NCBI RefSeq assembly: GCF_035961655.1
Contig: NZ_CP108393.1
Span: forward strand, 4,979,001 to 5,043,000
Direction of reading: 5' to 3'
DNA length: 64,000 nucleotides
From: Streptomyces sp. NBC_01317
GTDB lineage: Bacteria; Actinomycetota; Actinomycetes; Streptomycetales; Streptomycetaceae
The position numbers and the translations under genes were made by a program. Positions 9,484 to 17,139 of the stretch are shown here, piece after piece (the stretch's first letter is position 1; every line of letters begins with the position of its first letter). The notes beneath the pieces were generated by a model, which saw nothing but the letters and a program-made list of their open reading frames with translations, was not told where the DNA came from and made no database searches.

Positions 9484-10013
9484 CGGACGATCCCGCCCTC
9501 CGAGCCACCACCTCTCCCCTCTCCACCCCCTACCGCGCCCTCGTCGTCACCGCCTCCAACCGCGCCGCCGCCGGTGTCTACGCCGACACGGGCGGCCCGA
9601 TCCTGGTCGAGGGCCTCACCGCGCTCGGCTTCTCCGTCGAGGGCCCGAAGGTCGTCCCCGACGGCGACCCGGTCGAGCGGGCGCTGCGCGACGGCGTGGC
9701 CGCCGCGTACGACGTCATCCTGACCACGGGCGGTACGGGTATCTCCCCCACGGACCGCACCCCGGACGTCACCCGGCGCCTCCTGGACCACGAGATCCCC
9801 GGCATCCCGGAGGCGATCCGCGCCCAGGGCGCCACCAAGGTCCCCACCGCAGCGCTCTCGCGCGGACTCGCGGGCGTGGCCGGGCGGACGCTGATCGTCA
9901 ACCTGCCGGGCTCGGCCGGAGGCGTACGGGACGGTCTCGCCGTCCTCAGCAAGCTGCTCACCCATGCCGTGGACCAGCTCCGCGGCGGCGATCACCCCCG
10001 TACCTCCGGATGA
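9480..10013 (+). CDS. mog: Molybdopterin adenylyltransferase, MogA/MoaB family
   Basis: 177 aa. Adenylates molybdopterin before metal insertion by MoeA. TTGGTG at residues 82-87 followed by [12 protein letters not shown] is the MPT-binding signature, and [17 protein letters not shown] near the C-terminus is also conserved. The start ATG overlaps the moaC stop and its own stop overlaps the next gene by 4 bp, so it is the middle member of a tightly coupled run. Confidence 0.92.
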
Positions 10014-10636
10014 ACCCCTCCTGGCCCGTGCTGCTGGTGGACGGAGACGTGACACTCCGTCCGATAAGGATGCGCGACCAGCGCGCCTGGCGAGAGGTCA
10101 ACCGGCGCAACCGCGACTGGCTGCGCCCCTGGGAAGCGACGATTCCGCCGCCGGCCCCCGGGGCGCCGCTCGCCCAGCGCCCCACGTACCGGCAGATGGT
10201 CCGTCACCTGCGCGCCGAGGCGAACGCGGGCCGGATGCTGCCGTTTGTCATCGAGTACCAGGGGCGGCTGGTGGGGCAGTTGACCGTCGCCGGGATCACG
10301 TGGGGCTCCATGTGCTCCGGGCATGTCGGCTACTGGGTGGACCGTGAGGTCGCCGGGCGGGGTGTCATGCCGACGGCGGTGGCCATGGCGGTCGACCACT
10401 GCTTCCGTTCGGTGGGGCTGCACCGCGTCGAGATCTGCATTCGCCCGGAGAACGGGCCCAGCCGCCGCGTCGTCGAAAAGCTGGGATTCCGCGAGGAGGG
10501 GCTGCGCCCGCGCTATCTCCACATTGACGGAGCGTGGCGGGACCATCTCATTTACGTACTCACGGCGGAGGAGGCCCCGGAGGGTCTGGTCCACCGCTGG
10601 CACCAGGCGCGGAGGCCGGGAACGTCACGGAAATAA
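10010..10636 (+). CDS. GNAT acetyltransferase, RimJ/RimL type
   Basis: 208 aa. The N-terminus (VTLRPIRMRDQRAWREVNRRNRDWLRPWEAT) matches RimJ/RimL protein-N-acetyltransferases; VGYWVDREVAGRGVMPTAVAMAVDHCF is the acetyl-CoA-binding segment, with ENGPSRRVVEKLGFREEGLRPRYLHIDGAWRDH-type sequence afterwards, in which the Asn and the GFREEG turn are diagnostic. Family members acetylate the N-terminal alanine or serine of ribosomal proteins, but the target here is not known. ATGA overlap with mog places it in the molybdopterin operon, a conserved streptomycete arrangement as I recall it. Confidence 0.85.
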   Translation: MNPSWPVLLVDGDVTLRPIRMRDQRAWREVNRRNRDWLRPWEATIPPPAPGAPLAQRPTYRQMVRHLRAEANAGRMLPFVIEYQGRLVGQLTVAGITWGSMCSGHVGYWVDREVAGRGVMPTAVAMAVDHCFRSVGLHRVEICIRPENGPSRRVVEKLGFREEGLRPRYLHIDGAWRDHLIYVLTAEEAPEGLVHRWHQARRPGTSRK

Positions 10637-10764
10637 AATAAGTGTTCGAATTTGGTCCGATGTGACCATCAAGCGATCCGAACAATCACAAAAAAAGTCC
10701 GTGATATCAGCCAGATCGTGCGACACACCGGCCCAATTGGCGGATGCCCTCGCGCGAACCCCTC

Positions 10765-10777
10765 TACGGTGTGAACC
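10765..10777 (+). promoter_or_regulatory. Probable leaderless promoter of sepX
   Basis: TACGGT (10765-10770) fits TANNNT and lies 7 nt before the GTG start at 10778, with no ribosome site in between. The upstream 125 bp is noticeably AT-rich for this genome. Confidence 0.5.
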
Positions 10778-12046
10778 GTGAGCAGCAGCGGCCTCATCTA
10801 CGCAGTCATCGTCGGGGCCTGGGCCGCCTACTTGGTGCCGATGTGGCTCCGCAGGCAGGACGAGCTCAACGAGGCGCGCCCGACGGAACGGTTCAGCACC
10901 GCGATCCGGTTGCTGTCCGGCCGGGGCGCCATGGAGCGTCGTTACGCCAAGGAGCTACAGGTACGCGCCGCCGAGGAGGCGGGTTCCGACGTCGAACCGG
11001 ACGATCGGGCGGAGTCGATGAGCTCCGTCGACGTCCGGGCCTTCTCCGCGCCCCCGGACCGGACCGAGGCGCGCCTGGAGATCCCCGCGGAGCTTCGCGG
11101 GGAGGCCAAGGCGCAGCCCCGGCCGCCGGCGCAGCGCCCCGCGCCACCCCGGCAGGCGGCGGCCCAGGTATCGGGACCGGCGCAGGCGCACGCCCCGGTC
11201 CCGGAGCCCGCGCCCGCGCGCCCGGAACGTACGTTCCGCCCGTCGCGTCCCTCCCGTACGGCCCGTCCGGTACGTGTCCCGCGTGCGGTACGTCCGCGTG
11301 CGGGACGGCAGTCGGGGGCGGCGGCGGAACGCGCCCGGCGCGCGCAGCGCTCGCAGGTCCTCGCGCGCCGTCGCCGTACCACCGTCCTCCTCTTCCTGGC
11401 CTTCACGCTCGGCGCCGTCGTGGCGGCGGTGGGGGGCCTGGGACTCCTCTGGGCACCGGCGGTCCCGGCGGTCCTGCTCAGCGTCTACATCGTGCATCTG
11501 CGCGGCCAGGAACGACGGCGCTTCGCCTTCACCATGGACCGGCGCAGGGCCGAGGCGGCGGCGCAGCGCCTGCGGGAGAACCGCCCGCGCCGCCACCAGC
11601 CGTCGCCCGCCGGCGGCGCCGGTGCCGGAGCCGGTGAGCCGGACGAGGAGGAGCCCGCGTCCCCGCCGGACTCCGCTCCCCCCGCGACGGTCTCGCCACA
11701 GGAGGCGGGCCGCCGCGCCCTGGTCGAGCAGACCGACCACGCGGAGTGGGTGGACCAGCAGCGCGAACGCGGCCCGGCGCGGGGCGACAGCTGGGACCCG
11801 GTCCCGGTCCCGCTCCCGACGTACGTCACGGCCCCGGTCGCCCCCCGTGCGAGCGGCGGCGTCGAGGTCGGCGACCCGGAAACCTGGAGCGCGGCCCGCT
11901 CCTCCACGGCGGAACCCACCCCGGAGACACCCCCGCAGCCCCCGGCCCAGCGCACCCCACCACCGCGCCGCACCCGCGACCGGGGCAGGACCCCCCTCTT
12001 CGACCAGTACGAGGAGGGCGACCGCCCCCGAGCGGCCAACGAGTGA
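10778..12046 (+). CDS. sepX: Divisome membrane protein SepX / gephyrin receptor GlpR
   Basis: 422 aa. An N-terminal membrane helix (residues about 5-25, LIYAVIVGAWAAYLVPMWLRR) is followed by QDELNEARPTERFSTAIRLLSGR, the conserved start of this actinobacterial family. A long Pro/Ala/Arg-rich linker (100-198) leads to two adjoining helices (201-224, 225-241) and then RRRFAFTMDRRRAEAAAQRLRENR. The C-terminus is acidic and Pro-rich. In Streptomyces SepX localises to septa and is needed for proper cross-walls; in corynebacteria the homologue GlpR recruits the MoeA-like Glp. Finding it three genes after the MoeA/Glp gene fits that partnership. It has its own promoter in the preceding 140-bp AT-rich gap. 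Confidence 0.85.
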   Translation: MSSSGLIYAVIVGAWAAYLVPMWLRRQDELNEARPTERFSTAIRLLSGRGAMERRYAKELQVRAAEEAGSDVEPDDRAESMSSVDVRAFSAPPDRTEARLEIPAELRGEAKAQPRPPAQRPAPPRQAAAQVSGPAQAHAPVPEPAPARPERTFRPSRPSRTARPVRVPRAVRPRAGRQSGAAAERARRAQRSQVLARRRRTTVLLFLAFTLGAVVAAVGGLGLLWAPAVPAVLLSVYIVHLRGQERRRFAFTMDRRRAEAAAQRLRENRPRRHQPSPAGGAGAGAGEPDEEEPASPPDSAPPATVSPQEAGRRALVEQTDHAEWVDQQRERGPARGDSWDPVPVPLPTYVTAPVAPRASGGVEVGDPETWSAARSSTAEPTPETPPQPPAQRTPPPRRTRDRGRTPLFDQYEEGDRPRAANE

Positions 12047-12128
12047 CGACCACCCCGTGACCAGCCGCCGAAGCCCCAACGGATTTCCGGGCACGGCGAC
12101 GGGGGTGCTAAGGTTTCACTCGTTGCAA

Positions 12129-12202
12129 GGGCCTGTAGCGCAGTCTGGTAGCGCACCTCGTTCGCATCGAGGGGGTCAGGGGTTCGAATCCCCTCAGGTC
12201 CA
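12129..12202 (+). tRNA. tRNA-Ala (anticodon CGC)
   Basis: 74 nt, no encoded CCA. The acceptor stem GGGCCTG/CAGGTCC contains the G3-U70 pair that marks alanine tRNAs; the anticodon stem CCTCG/CGAGG encloses TTCGCAT (anticodon CGC); the T arm is AGGGG-TTCGAAT-CCCCT. A TAAGGT box at 12110-12115 is a likely -10 element. The gene is followed at once by the 86-bp repeat and its hairpin. Confidence 0.97.
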
Positions 12203-12204
12203 CT

Positions 12205-12290
12205 GCAAAGGCCGTTCGCGGGTCAGCTCGTAGGCGGTTCGCGGGTCCCGTCCGATCACTTTGATCGGGCGGGACTTCGTCGTTTCCGGG
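12205..12290 (+). repeat. 86-bp direct repeat, copy 1 (next to tRNA-Ala)
   Basis: From GCAAAGGCCG to CGTTTCCGGG this is 84/86 identical to 14668-14753. It starts 2 nt after the tRNA. The two copies bracket about 2.4 kb of unstable-looking sequence, which suggests either an attachment-type duplication left by an integrated element or duplication of the tRNA terminator. Confidence 0.9.
12245..12275. terminator. Terminator hairpin behind tRNA-Ala
   Basis: GTCCCGTCCGATCA pairs with TGATCGGGCGGGAC around a 3-nt loop (one G-T pair). It lies 43 bp after the tRNA and within repeat copy 1. Confidence 0.75.
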
Positions 12291-12436
12291 CTAGTCGGGA
12301 GGTCTGGGTGCGCGGGATGGGCCGGACGGATGTGTGCCGTGTGGCCTGTTGGGGCCGTGCGGACATGGCTGTGCACGCCGGTCGTCGGGGAGTTCGGCGT
12401 GCGCGAATGGGCTGGAGTTGTCGTACGGAGCCGGAT

Positions 12437-13230
12437 TCAGCGGGAGCGTGGCGGCGGATGGCGCCCTGTGCCTGCCTTCGGCAACACGACGGCCGGGGTG
12501 CTGAGCGGGGGCAGCGGGTCGGTGGCGTCGAAGTGGTTGGCGGTGAGTTCGTCGGGGCCGACCACTTCGGTGAGCCAGTTCTCGAGAATCCTCAAGTTCG
12601 CGACGGTGACCACCAGGGCGAGGGAGAGGGCGAGGGAGAGGGCCTGAGTGACCTGGCCCGGGGCGGGGCGGGGCGGTGCTTGCGCTTGCCGATGTCGAGG
12701 GTGCCGCTCTTGAGACGGCCGTTGGCGCCTCGTTGTGGCTGCGGATGGGCTTGTACGTGTTCAGCCAGGAGGCGTGGATATAGGGGACGTGGCGGTACTT
12801 GGCCAGAGGCCAGTCGGGTCCCTCGGCGTCGGCAGGCATGGTGACCGAGACTGCCACGCAGACTGCGGGAAGGGCCTTCTTCGGCGGTGGCGCGAGGCGT
12901 TCGGCGTCGGGGACATGGACGGTGGGGCGGGCCGCCGCCTCGGTGGTATGGAATTGCGGGGCGTCGAGGTCGACCACTCGCGCGGGCATCGGGGCGGAGA
13001 CGCGGGGGTGCAGCCGCCGTCGGCGCGCGTAGTAGACCGACGGGCAGGAGCCGCCGGCGGGGCACCGGACACGGATCGAGCCGCGGGCGTCGGGGCCCTG
13101 CTTGAGTTGAGGTGAAAGGGACCGCGGGCCTCGATCCTCTTGCCGAGGACGTCGCCGGGTGCGCGGACGGTGTCGTCGTCGGCGCCGGTAGTGGCGTGGA
13201 TGAGCGGGGCAGGGGTGAGCGACCGTATAT
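12437..13230 (-). pseudogene. Degraded transposase-like gene of mobile-element origin
   Basis: A protein reads through three frames. The first part includes LIHATTGADDDTVRAPGDV and GKRIEARGPFHLN; after a shift come RGSIRVRCPAGGSCPSVYYAR and WPLAKYRHVPYIHASWLNTYKPIRSHNEA; after another, NGRLKSGTLDIGKRKHRPAP; after another, VTQALSLALSLALVVTVANLRILENWL, with a stop at 12437. At least three frameshifts are needed (near 13120, 12715 and 12663), so it cannot make a full product. The order of Tyr, Glu-x-x-Asn-Gly-x-x-Lys and a hydrophobic NLRI helix resembles the C-terminal part of transposase-like proteins common in Streptomyces integrative elements. Family assignment is by memory and moderate; the decay itself is directly visible. 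Start is approximate. Confidence 0.6.
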
Positions 13231-13312
13231 CCCGCCCAGCCCCTCCGGCGGAGACGGATTACTCTCTCGACGGGAAGCGGTCTTCAAGCGCTCTCTAGAC
13301 CGCTGGCCACAG

Positions 13313-13483
13313 CTACTCGTGGACGCTCCACTCAGGCCCGAACAGCAGCCCGGCCTGCGGCGGCCGCGTGCCCATGGGGAAGCGATCGACGACCGCGGCC
13401 CGACAGATGCGCCGTATCTCCAGCTCGAACAGCTGGTCCAGGACTTCGCGATCCGGTACGTGAGCTGTGCCGTCGTCAGCCAT
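13313..13483 (-). CDS. Small hypothetical protein, partner of immunity-like gene
   Basis: 56 aa, starting at ATG 13483, which overlaps the stop of the upstream gene by 8 bp; the two are almost surely translated together. The peptide is acidic and soluble (VLDQLFELEIRRICRAAVVDRFPMG), with no signal or membrane helix. No family recognised. The tight coupling to the larger gene suggests a subunit or accessory protein. Confidence 0.5.
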   Translation of the reverse strand: MADDGTAHVPDREVLDQLFELEIRRICRAAVVDRFPMGTRPPQAGLLFGPEWSVHE

Positions 13484-14570
13484 CGAACCTGCTCCAGCGG
13501 ATGCCAAGTTGGCCGAGGGGGCGCAAGGCGCTGCGGTGGACGGCGCCGATGCCGACGGTGGCGCTGCCCTCGTTCCAAGGGGCGGCCGCGATGACGGCTA
13601 CGAGTCCGGGGCCGGCGAGGAAGGACATCGGATGCACCGGTGTCATGAAGGGCCGGAGCGGGACGTCGCGCAGTACGGAGCGGAGCTTGGGGAGGAGCTC
13701 GTCCGCGGGGGCGGACGCGTGTGCCAGGTACGGGCCCTCGAAGGTTGCCTCGTGCAGGAGGAATTGGAGGAGGAATTTACTCAGAGGTTCCTGCTCGGGC
13801 AGTGCCAGGCCATTCCGGGTGAGGAGGACGCTGTGGTCGCTGTCCCCGGTGTCGGGGAGACGGGGGCAGGACCATGACCAGCAGCCCTGGTTCTCCGACG
13901 CGAACGCGATGTACTCGCCGTCCCGGTCGTGGCCGTTCTCCTGCGGCCGGTGCATGTAGTTCTGTGTACCGAGCATTTTGGGCCGCCCCTCGGCCAGGCG
14001 GTAGAACGCCGCCAATGCGGTCGGCACGGCTTCCGCCGACGGGGCGGCGTTCCTGGGCGGGGACTCGGGGAACCATGACTCGACGAAGAGCGTCAGTGCC
14101 TGTTGCGGACGGTCCGTGACGAGACCGACCCACACCGGTGCCGGCAGTAGCGGATCAGGGCCGGGCGGGCGGACCGCGTCCAGTACCTCGCGGTCCAGCG
14201 GTTCGAAGAACTTGAACTCGTAGTGGTCGGGTCCGCCGCAGCCGAACCGGACGCCTCCGAGCAGCAGGCAGGCCGTTCCTACGCGGACGGCGACGTGGAT
14301 CGGCCGCTGCTGCGGTTCCTCGAAGCTCCAGAAGTCCGTAAACCCGGAGAGTGCCTGAGCGGCCGCTTCCGGGACCTCGCCGGCCAACCGGAACAGGCTT
14401 TCGTTCCAGACGCCGCTGGACGCCAGGTCGTCACCGGCATCGGCGATGATCAGGATCTCCGTGGCGCCGACGACCACCGAGGCGCCTGTCAGCTCGAACC
14501 TTGTGGCATCAGGACCGAGCCGGGCCAGCAGTGCCCCTTCATCGACCCGGACCGGGCTTTGCTGCGGCAT
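13476..14570 (-). CDS. Unknown protein, possibly immunity-related
   Basis: 364 aa, cytoplasmic by lack of signal or membrane segments. Not firmly recognised. The N-terminal half carries a small domain (FELTGASVVVGATEILIIADAG). The middle has PTALAAFYRLAEGRPKMLG...YIAFASENQGCWSWSCP, a pattern (aromatic-rich FYRLA, then ENQG-x-W-x-W) that resembles single-domain immunity proteins of polymorphic toxin systems such as the SUKH group, though I cannot confirm that. SKFLLQFLLHEATFEGPYLA follows, which also fits such domains. It heads a two-gene operon inside the repeat-flanked accessory segment; no toxin gene is present in the window. Confidence is good that it is a gene, low on function. Confidence 0.6.
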   Translation of the reverse strand: MPQQSPVRVDEGALLARLGPDATRFELTGASVVVGATEILIIADAGDDLASSGVWNESLFRLAGEVPEAAAQALSGFTDFWSFEEPQQRPIHVAVRVGTACLLLGGVRFGCGGPDHYEFKFFEPLDREVLDAVRPPGPDPLLPAPVWVGLVTDRPQQALTLFVESWFPESPPRNAAPSAEAVPTALAAFYRLAEGRPKMLGTQNYMHRPQENGHDRDGEYIAFASENQGCWSWSCPRLPDTGDSDHSVLLTRNGLALPEQEPLSKFLLQFLLHEATFEGPYLAHASAPADELLPKLRSVLRDVPLRPFMTPVHPMSFLAGPGLVAVIAAAPWNEGSATVGIGAVHRSALRPLGQLGIRWSRFDG

Positions 14571-14667
14571 TCCGGGATTCTATGCGGGACAAAGTCATCG
14601 GCAGCGTGGGGACGATCTTCGAACGTCGGCCGCACCGCTGGTCAACCCCACTCGTGAACACCCCACC

Positions 14668-14753
14668 GCAAAGGCCGTTCGCGGGTCAGCTCGTAGGCGG
14701 TTCGCGGGTCCCGTCCGATCAGTTTGATCGGACGGGACTTCGTCGTTTCCGGG
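14668..14753 (+). repeat. 86-bp direct repeat, copy 2
   Basis: Second copy of the element at 12205-12290, with two mismatches (one in the hairpin loop, one in the stem). Here no tRNA sequence precedes it. The 14571-14857 gap holds only this repeat and its hairpin. Confidence 0.9.
14708..14738. terminator. Perfect 14-bp hairpin in repeat copy 2
   Basis: GTCCCGTCCGATCA pairs perfectly with TGATCGGACGGGAC around a 3-nt loop. It lies after the LysR gene stop (minus strand) and upstream of the immunity-like gene, so it can insulate the two. Confidence 0.7.
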
Positions 14754-14857
14754 GTGTTCGGGGGGCCAGGGAACGTCAGATGTCGTTCCGGACACCCAAG
14801 GGCGGGATCGCGTCCGGCAGTGGGGTCCGCCGGAATCCTGGCCGCCACGATCGCGGC

Positions 14858-15829
14858 TCACGATTCCGTGATGTTGTCCTGCGGCGCCGGTGCGGCGGTG
14901 CGGTCGTCCGTCGTGCCGGGCCGGTGAGCAGCTCGGGCCGTACGGACCGAGGCGAAGGCCGTGGCGAGCAGTTCGAGCAGGGGGACCGCGCGGGGGTGGG
15001 GGTCGCGGCGCGGGGTGATCGCGTAGATGCCGCGGGTCGGGGGGTCGGCCAGGGCGACCGTAGTGACATCGGCCCGCAGCGCGGGCGTCAGCACGCCGGG
15101 GATCAGCGCGATCGCGTGACCGGTGGCGACCAGGGCGAGTTTGCCGGGCAGGTCGGCGGCGGTCAGACCGATGCGGGGGCTGACTCCGGCGCGGGCGGCG
15201 TGCTGGTGGAGGAGTGCCGCGGAGCCGTCGTTGTCCTCGGCCCAGGTCTCGTCGGCCAGCTCCTGGATGCGCACCGGCCCGCCCCCGGCGCGCGGATGGC
15301 CGGCGGGCAGGACGACGACCATCTCGTCCAGCCCGAGGAACCGGCGCTCGACCCGCGGGTCGACGGGCAGCCCCGGCGGGGCGTCGGTGACAAAAGCGAT
15401 GTCGAGAGCGCCGGCGATCACACGGCTGTGCAGGGGTGCGCTGAGACCGGGACGCAGGCTCCACCGGAGGGATCCGTCCCGTTTCAGCAGGCCCTGAACG
15501 GCCTCGGGGACGATCCCCCCGGCGAGAGACGGCGTCGCCCCGATGGCCAGGGGCCTGTCGGACACCCCGCCGTGGAGGTCCCGTACCGCGCGAACGGCGC
15601 GGTCGGCCTCGTCGAGCGTGGCCAAGGCATGGCGCCGGAACACCTCACCGGCCGACGTCGGGCGCACCCCACGGGCATGGCGCTCCACCAAGGACACGCC
15701 GAGCTGCCGCTCCAGCCCGGCGATCTGCCGGGAAACGGCCGACTGCGTGTGATTCAACTCGGCCGCGGCCGCCGACAGCGAGCCGACCCGGCACACGGTC
15801 ACGAAGGCCCGCCACACCGTCAGATCCAT
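14858..15829 (-). CDS. LysR family transcriptional regulator
   Basis: 323 aa. The N-terminal winged helix (MDLTVWRAFVTVCRVGSLS...AELNHTQSAVSRQIAGLERQLG) is classic LysR, followed by the substrate-binding fold (PLAIGATPSLAGGIVPEAV, ELADETWAEDND). ATG 15829 gives the canonical start. It is transcribed away from an NAD-dependent oxidoreductase, with an 86-bp gap carrying a T-N11-A box; such regulators usually control the divergent gene in response to its substrate. The C-terminal 25 residues are Ala/Thr/Pro rich. Confidence 0.9.
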   Translation of the reverse strand: MDLTVWRAFVTVCRVGSLSAAAAELNHTQSAVSRQIAGLERQLGVSLVERHARGVRPTSAGEVFRRHALATLDEADRAVRAVRDLHGGVSDRPLAIGATPSLAGGIVPEAVQGLLKRDGSLRWSLRPGLSAPLHSRVIAGALDIAFVTDAPPGLPVDPRVERRFLGLDEMVVVLPAGHPRAGGGPVRIQELADETWAEDNDGSAALLHQHAARAGVSPRIGLTAADLPGKLALVATGHAIALIPGVLTPALRADVTTVALADPPTRGIYAITPRRDPHPRAVPLLELLATAFASVRTARAAHRPGTTDDRTAAPAPQDNITES

Positions 15830-15851
15830 GGCGACAAGTATGGCGGGTGGT

Positions 15852-15866
15852 ATGCGAATGACGCAT
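15852..15866. promoter_or_regulatory. LysR T-N11-A operator
   Basis: ATGCG-AATGA-CGCAT is a perfect 5-bp inverted repeat that fits the LysR-box form T-N11-A. It lies between the divergent LysR and oxidoreductase genes, 23 bp from the LysR start. Confidence 0.6.
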
Positions 15867-15915
15867 GCCTGGGCTGCGAGATCTGCGCTTGTCGCAGTCG
15901 TCGCACTGCACCAGC

Positions 15916-17082
15916 ATGGCGCCCATGACCACATCGCACACCATCGCCGTCCTCGGTCTGGGGCGCATGGGCGGCGCCATCGCGGCACGGCTGGCCACCC
16001 TGGGCCGGGACGTCGTCGGCTGGACCCGCTCCGGGCGCGCGTCAGGCACCGTCAAGACGACAGACGACCCGTACGAGGCCGTGGCGCGGGCCGATGTCGT
16101 ACTCCTGGCACTGTTCGACGGACCGGCCTGTCGGCAGGTCGTCGACGACATCCGTTACTCACTCCGACCGGACACGCTGGTGCTCAACACGAGCACCGTC
16201 GCACCCGCCGAAGCGTCCCGTCTGGCCCGGGAACTCGGCCCGTCCTACGTCCACGCGCCCGTGCTCGGCTCGGTGTCCGCTGCCAACGCCGGTGCGCTGC
16301 GGATTCTTGCCGCCGGCGGCGAGGACGCACTCGACCGGGTCCGGCCGGTGCTCGAAACGCTGGGCACTGTCCGGTACGTGGACGACGCCTCCACCGCCGC
16401 CGCCCTGAAGCTGATCGCCAACCACAGCCTCGCCGGTGCCGTCCTCGCGCTGCGGGACTCACTGCGGCAGGCGAATGCCCTCGGCCTGCCCCGTACCCAG
16501 ACGCTGGACATCCTTGAACTCGGCCAGCTCGGCGGGCTCGTGGCCCGCAAGCGCCCCTTCCTCCTCGGTGAGCCGACCGCCGCCACGGCCGAATTCACGA
16601 TCGGTGCGCTGGACAAGGACATGGCTCTGCTGGCCGCCGCGTCGAACACTCCCTTGCGCGGGGCGACGGGCCTGGCCGGCGCTCCTGCCGCCCTGGACGA
16701 CGACATCGCCGTCGCCGCCACGGTCCCCGCCGTGGCGGACGTCGTGCTCGAACCGCTCCGCGCCTACATCCGCGGACACGCCACCGGCGACCCCGCTCAC
16801 TTCCGGGACGCGTTCCTCTCCACCGCCCACATCGAAGGGATACGGGATGGCGCGTTCGTCTCCTGGCGCCTGGACGAGTACCGCACCCTCTTCCAGGGCC
16901 GGCCGGCACCGGACGAACCGGCCCGCGCCCGCCGTATCGACTCCGTAGAGGTCCACGGCACCGTCGCGACCGCCACCATGACGCTCTCGCACGGTGCGGA
17001 CACGTTCACCGACGTCTTCCTGCTGGTCCGCACCGACGACGGCTGGCGCATCGCCAACAAGGCGTATCACCGCCACTCCTGA
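15916..17082 (+). CDS. NAD(P)-dependent oxidoreductase fused to NTF2-like domain
   Basis: 388 aa. Residues about 10-265 are a 6-phosphogluconate/3-hydroxyisobutyrate dehydrogenase-type fold: VLGLGRMGGAIAARL binds the dinucleotide, LVLNTSTVAPAEASRLAREL and APVLGSVSAANAGALRILAAGG follow, and ALKLIANHSLAGAV supplies the catalytic Lys/Asn region, as in imine reductases and hydroxy-acid dehydrogenases. Residues about 270-388 form a separate alpha+beta domain of the nuclear-transport-factor-2/lumazine-binding type (FRDAFLSTAHIEGIRDGAFVSW...DGWRIANKAYHR). The fusion is unusual. Starts at 15916 or 15925 are both possible. The LysR gene and operator upstream suggest inducible expression; the substrate is unknown. 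Confidence 0.8.
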   Translation: MAPMTTSHTIAVLGLGRMGGAIAARLATLGRDVVGWTRSGRASGTVKTTDDPYEAVARADVVLLALFDGPACRQVVDDIRYSLRPDTLVLNTSTVAPAEASRLARELGPSYVHAPVLGSVSAANAGALRILAAGGEDALDRVRPVLETLGTVRYVDDASTAAALKLIANHSLAGAVLALRDSLRQANALGLPRTQTLDILELGQLGGLVARKRPFLLGEPTAATAEFTIGALDKDMALLAAASNTPLRGATGLAGAPAALDDDIAVAATVPAVADVVLEPLRAYIRGHATGDPAHFRDAFLSTAHIEGIRDGAFVSWRLDEYRTLFQGRPAPDEPARARRIDSVEVHGTVATATMTLSHGADTFTDVFLLVRTDDGWRIANKAYHRHS

Positions 17083-17091
17083 GAGGGCGCG

Positions 17092-17120
17092 AAGGGACCG
17101 TTGCCGGGGAACGGTCCCTT
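17092..17120. terminator. Bidirectional terminator hairpin
   Basis: AAGGGACCGTT pairs with AACGGTCCCTT around a 7-nt loop between two convergent genes. Confidence 0.75.
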
Positions 17121-17139
17121 CCCGCCGTCTCGCCACGCC

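Noticed and set aside
12203..14753. Complete integrative element or prophage at tRNA-Ala
   Set aside because: No integrase, replication or phage structural genes; only a scar with one pseudogene and a cassette.
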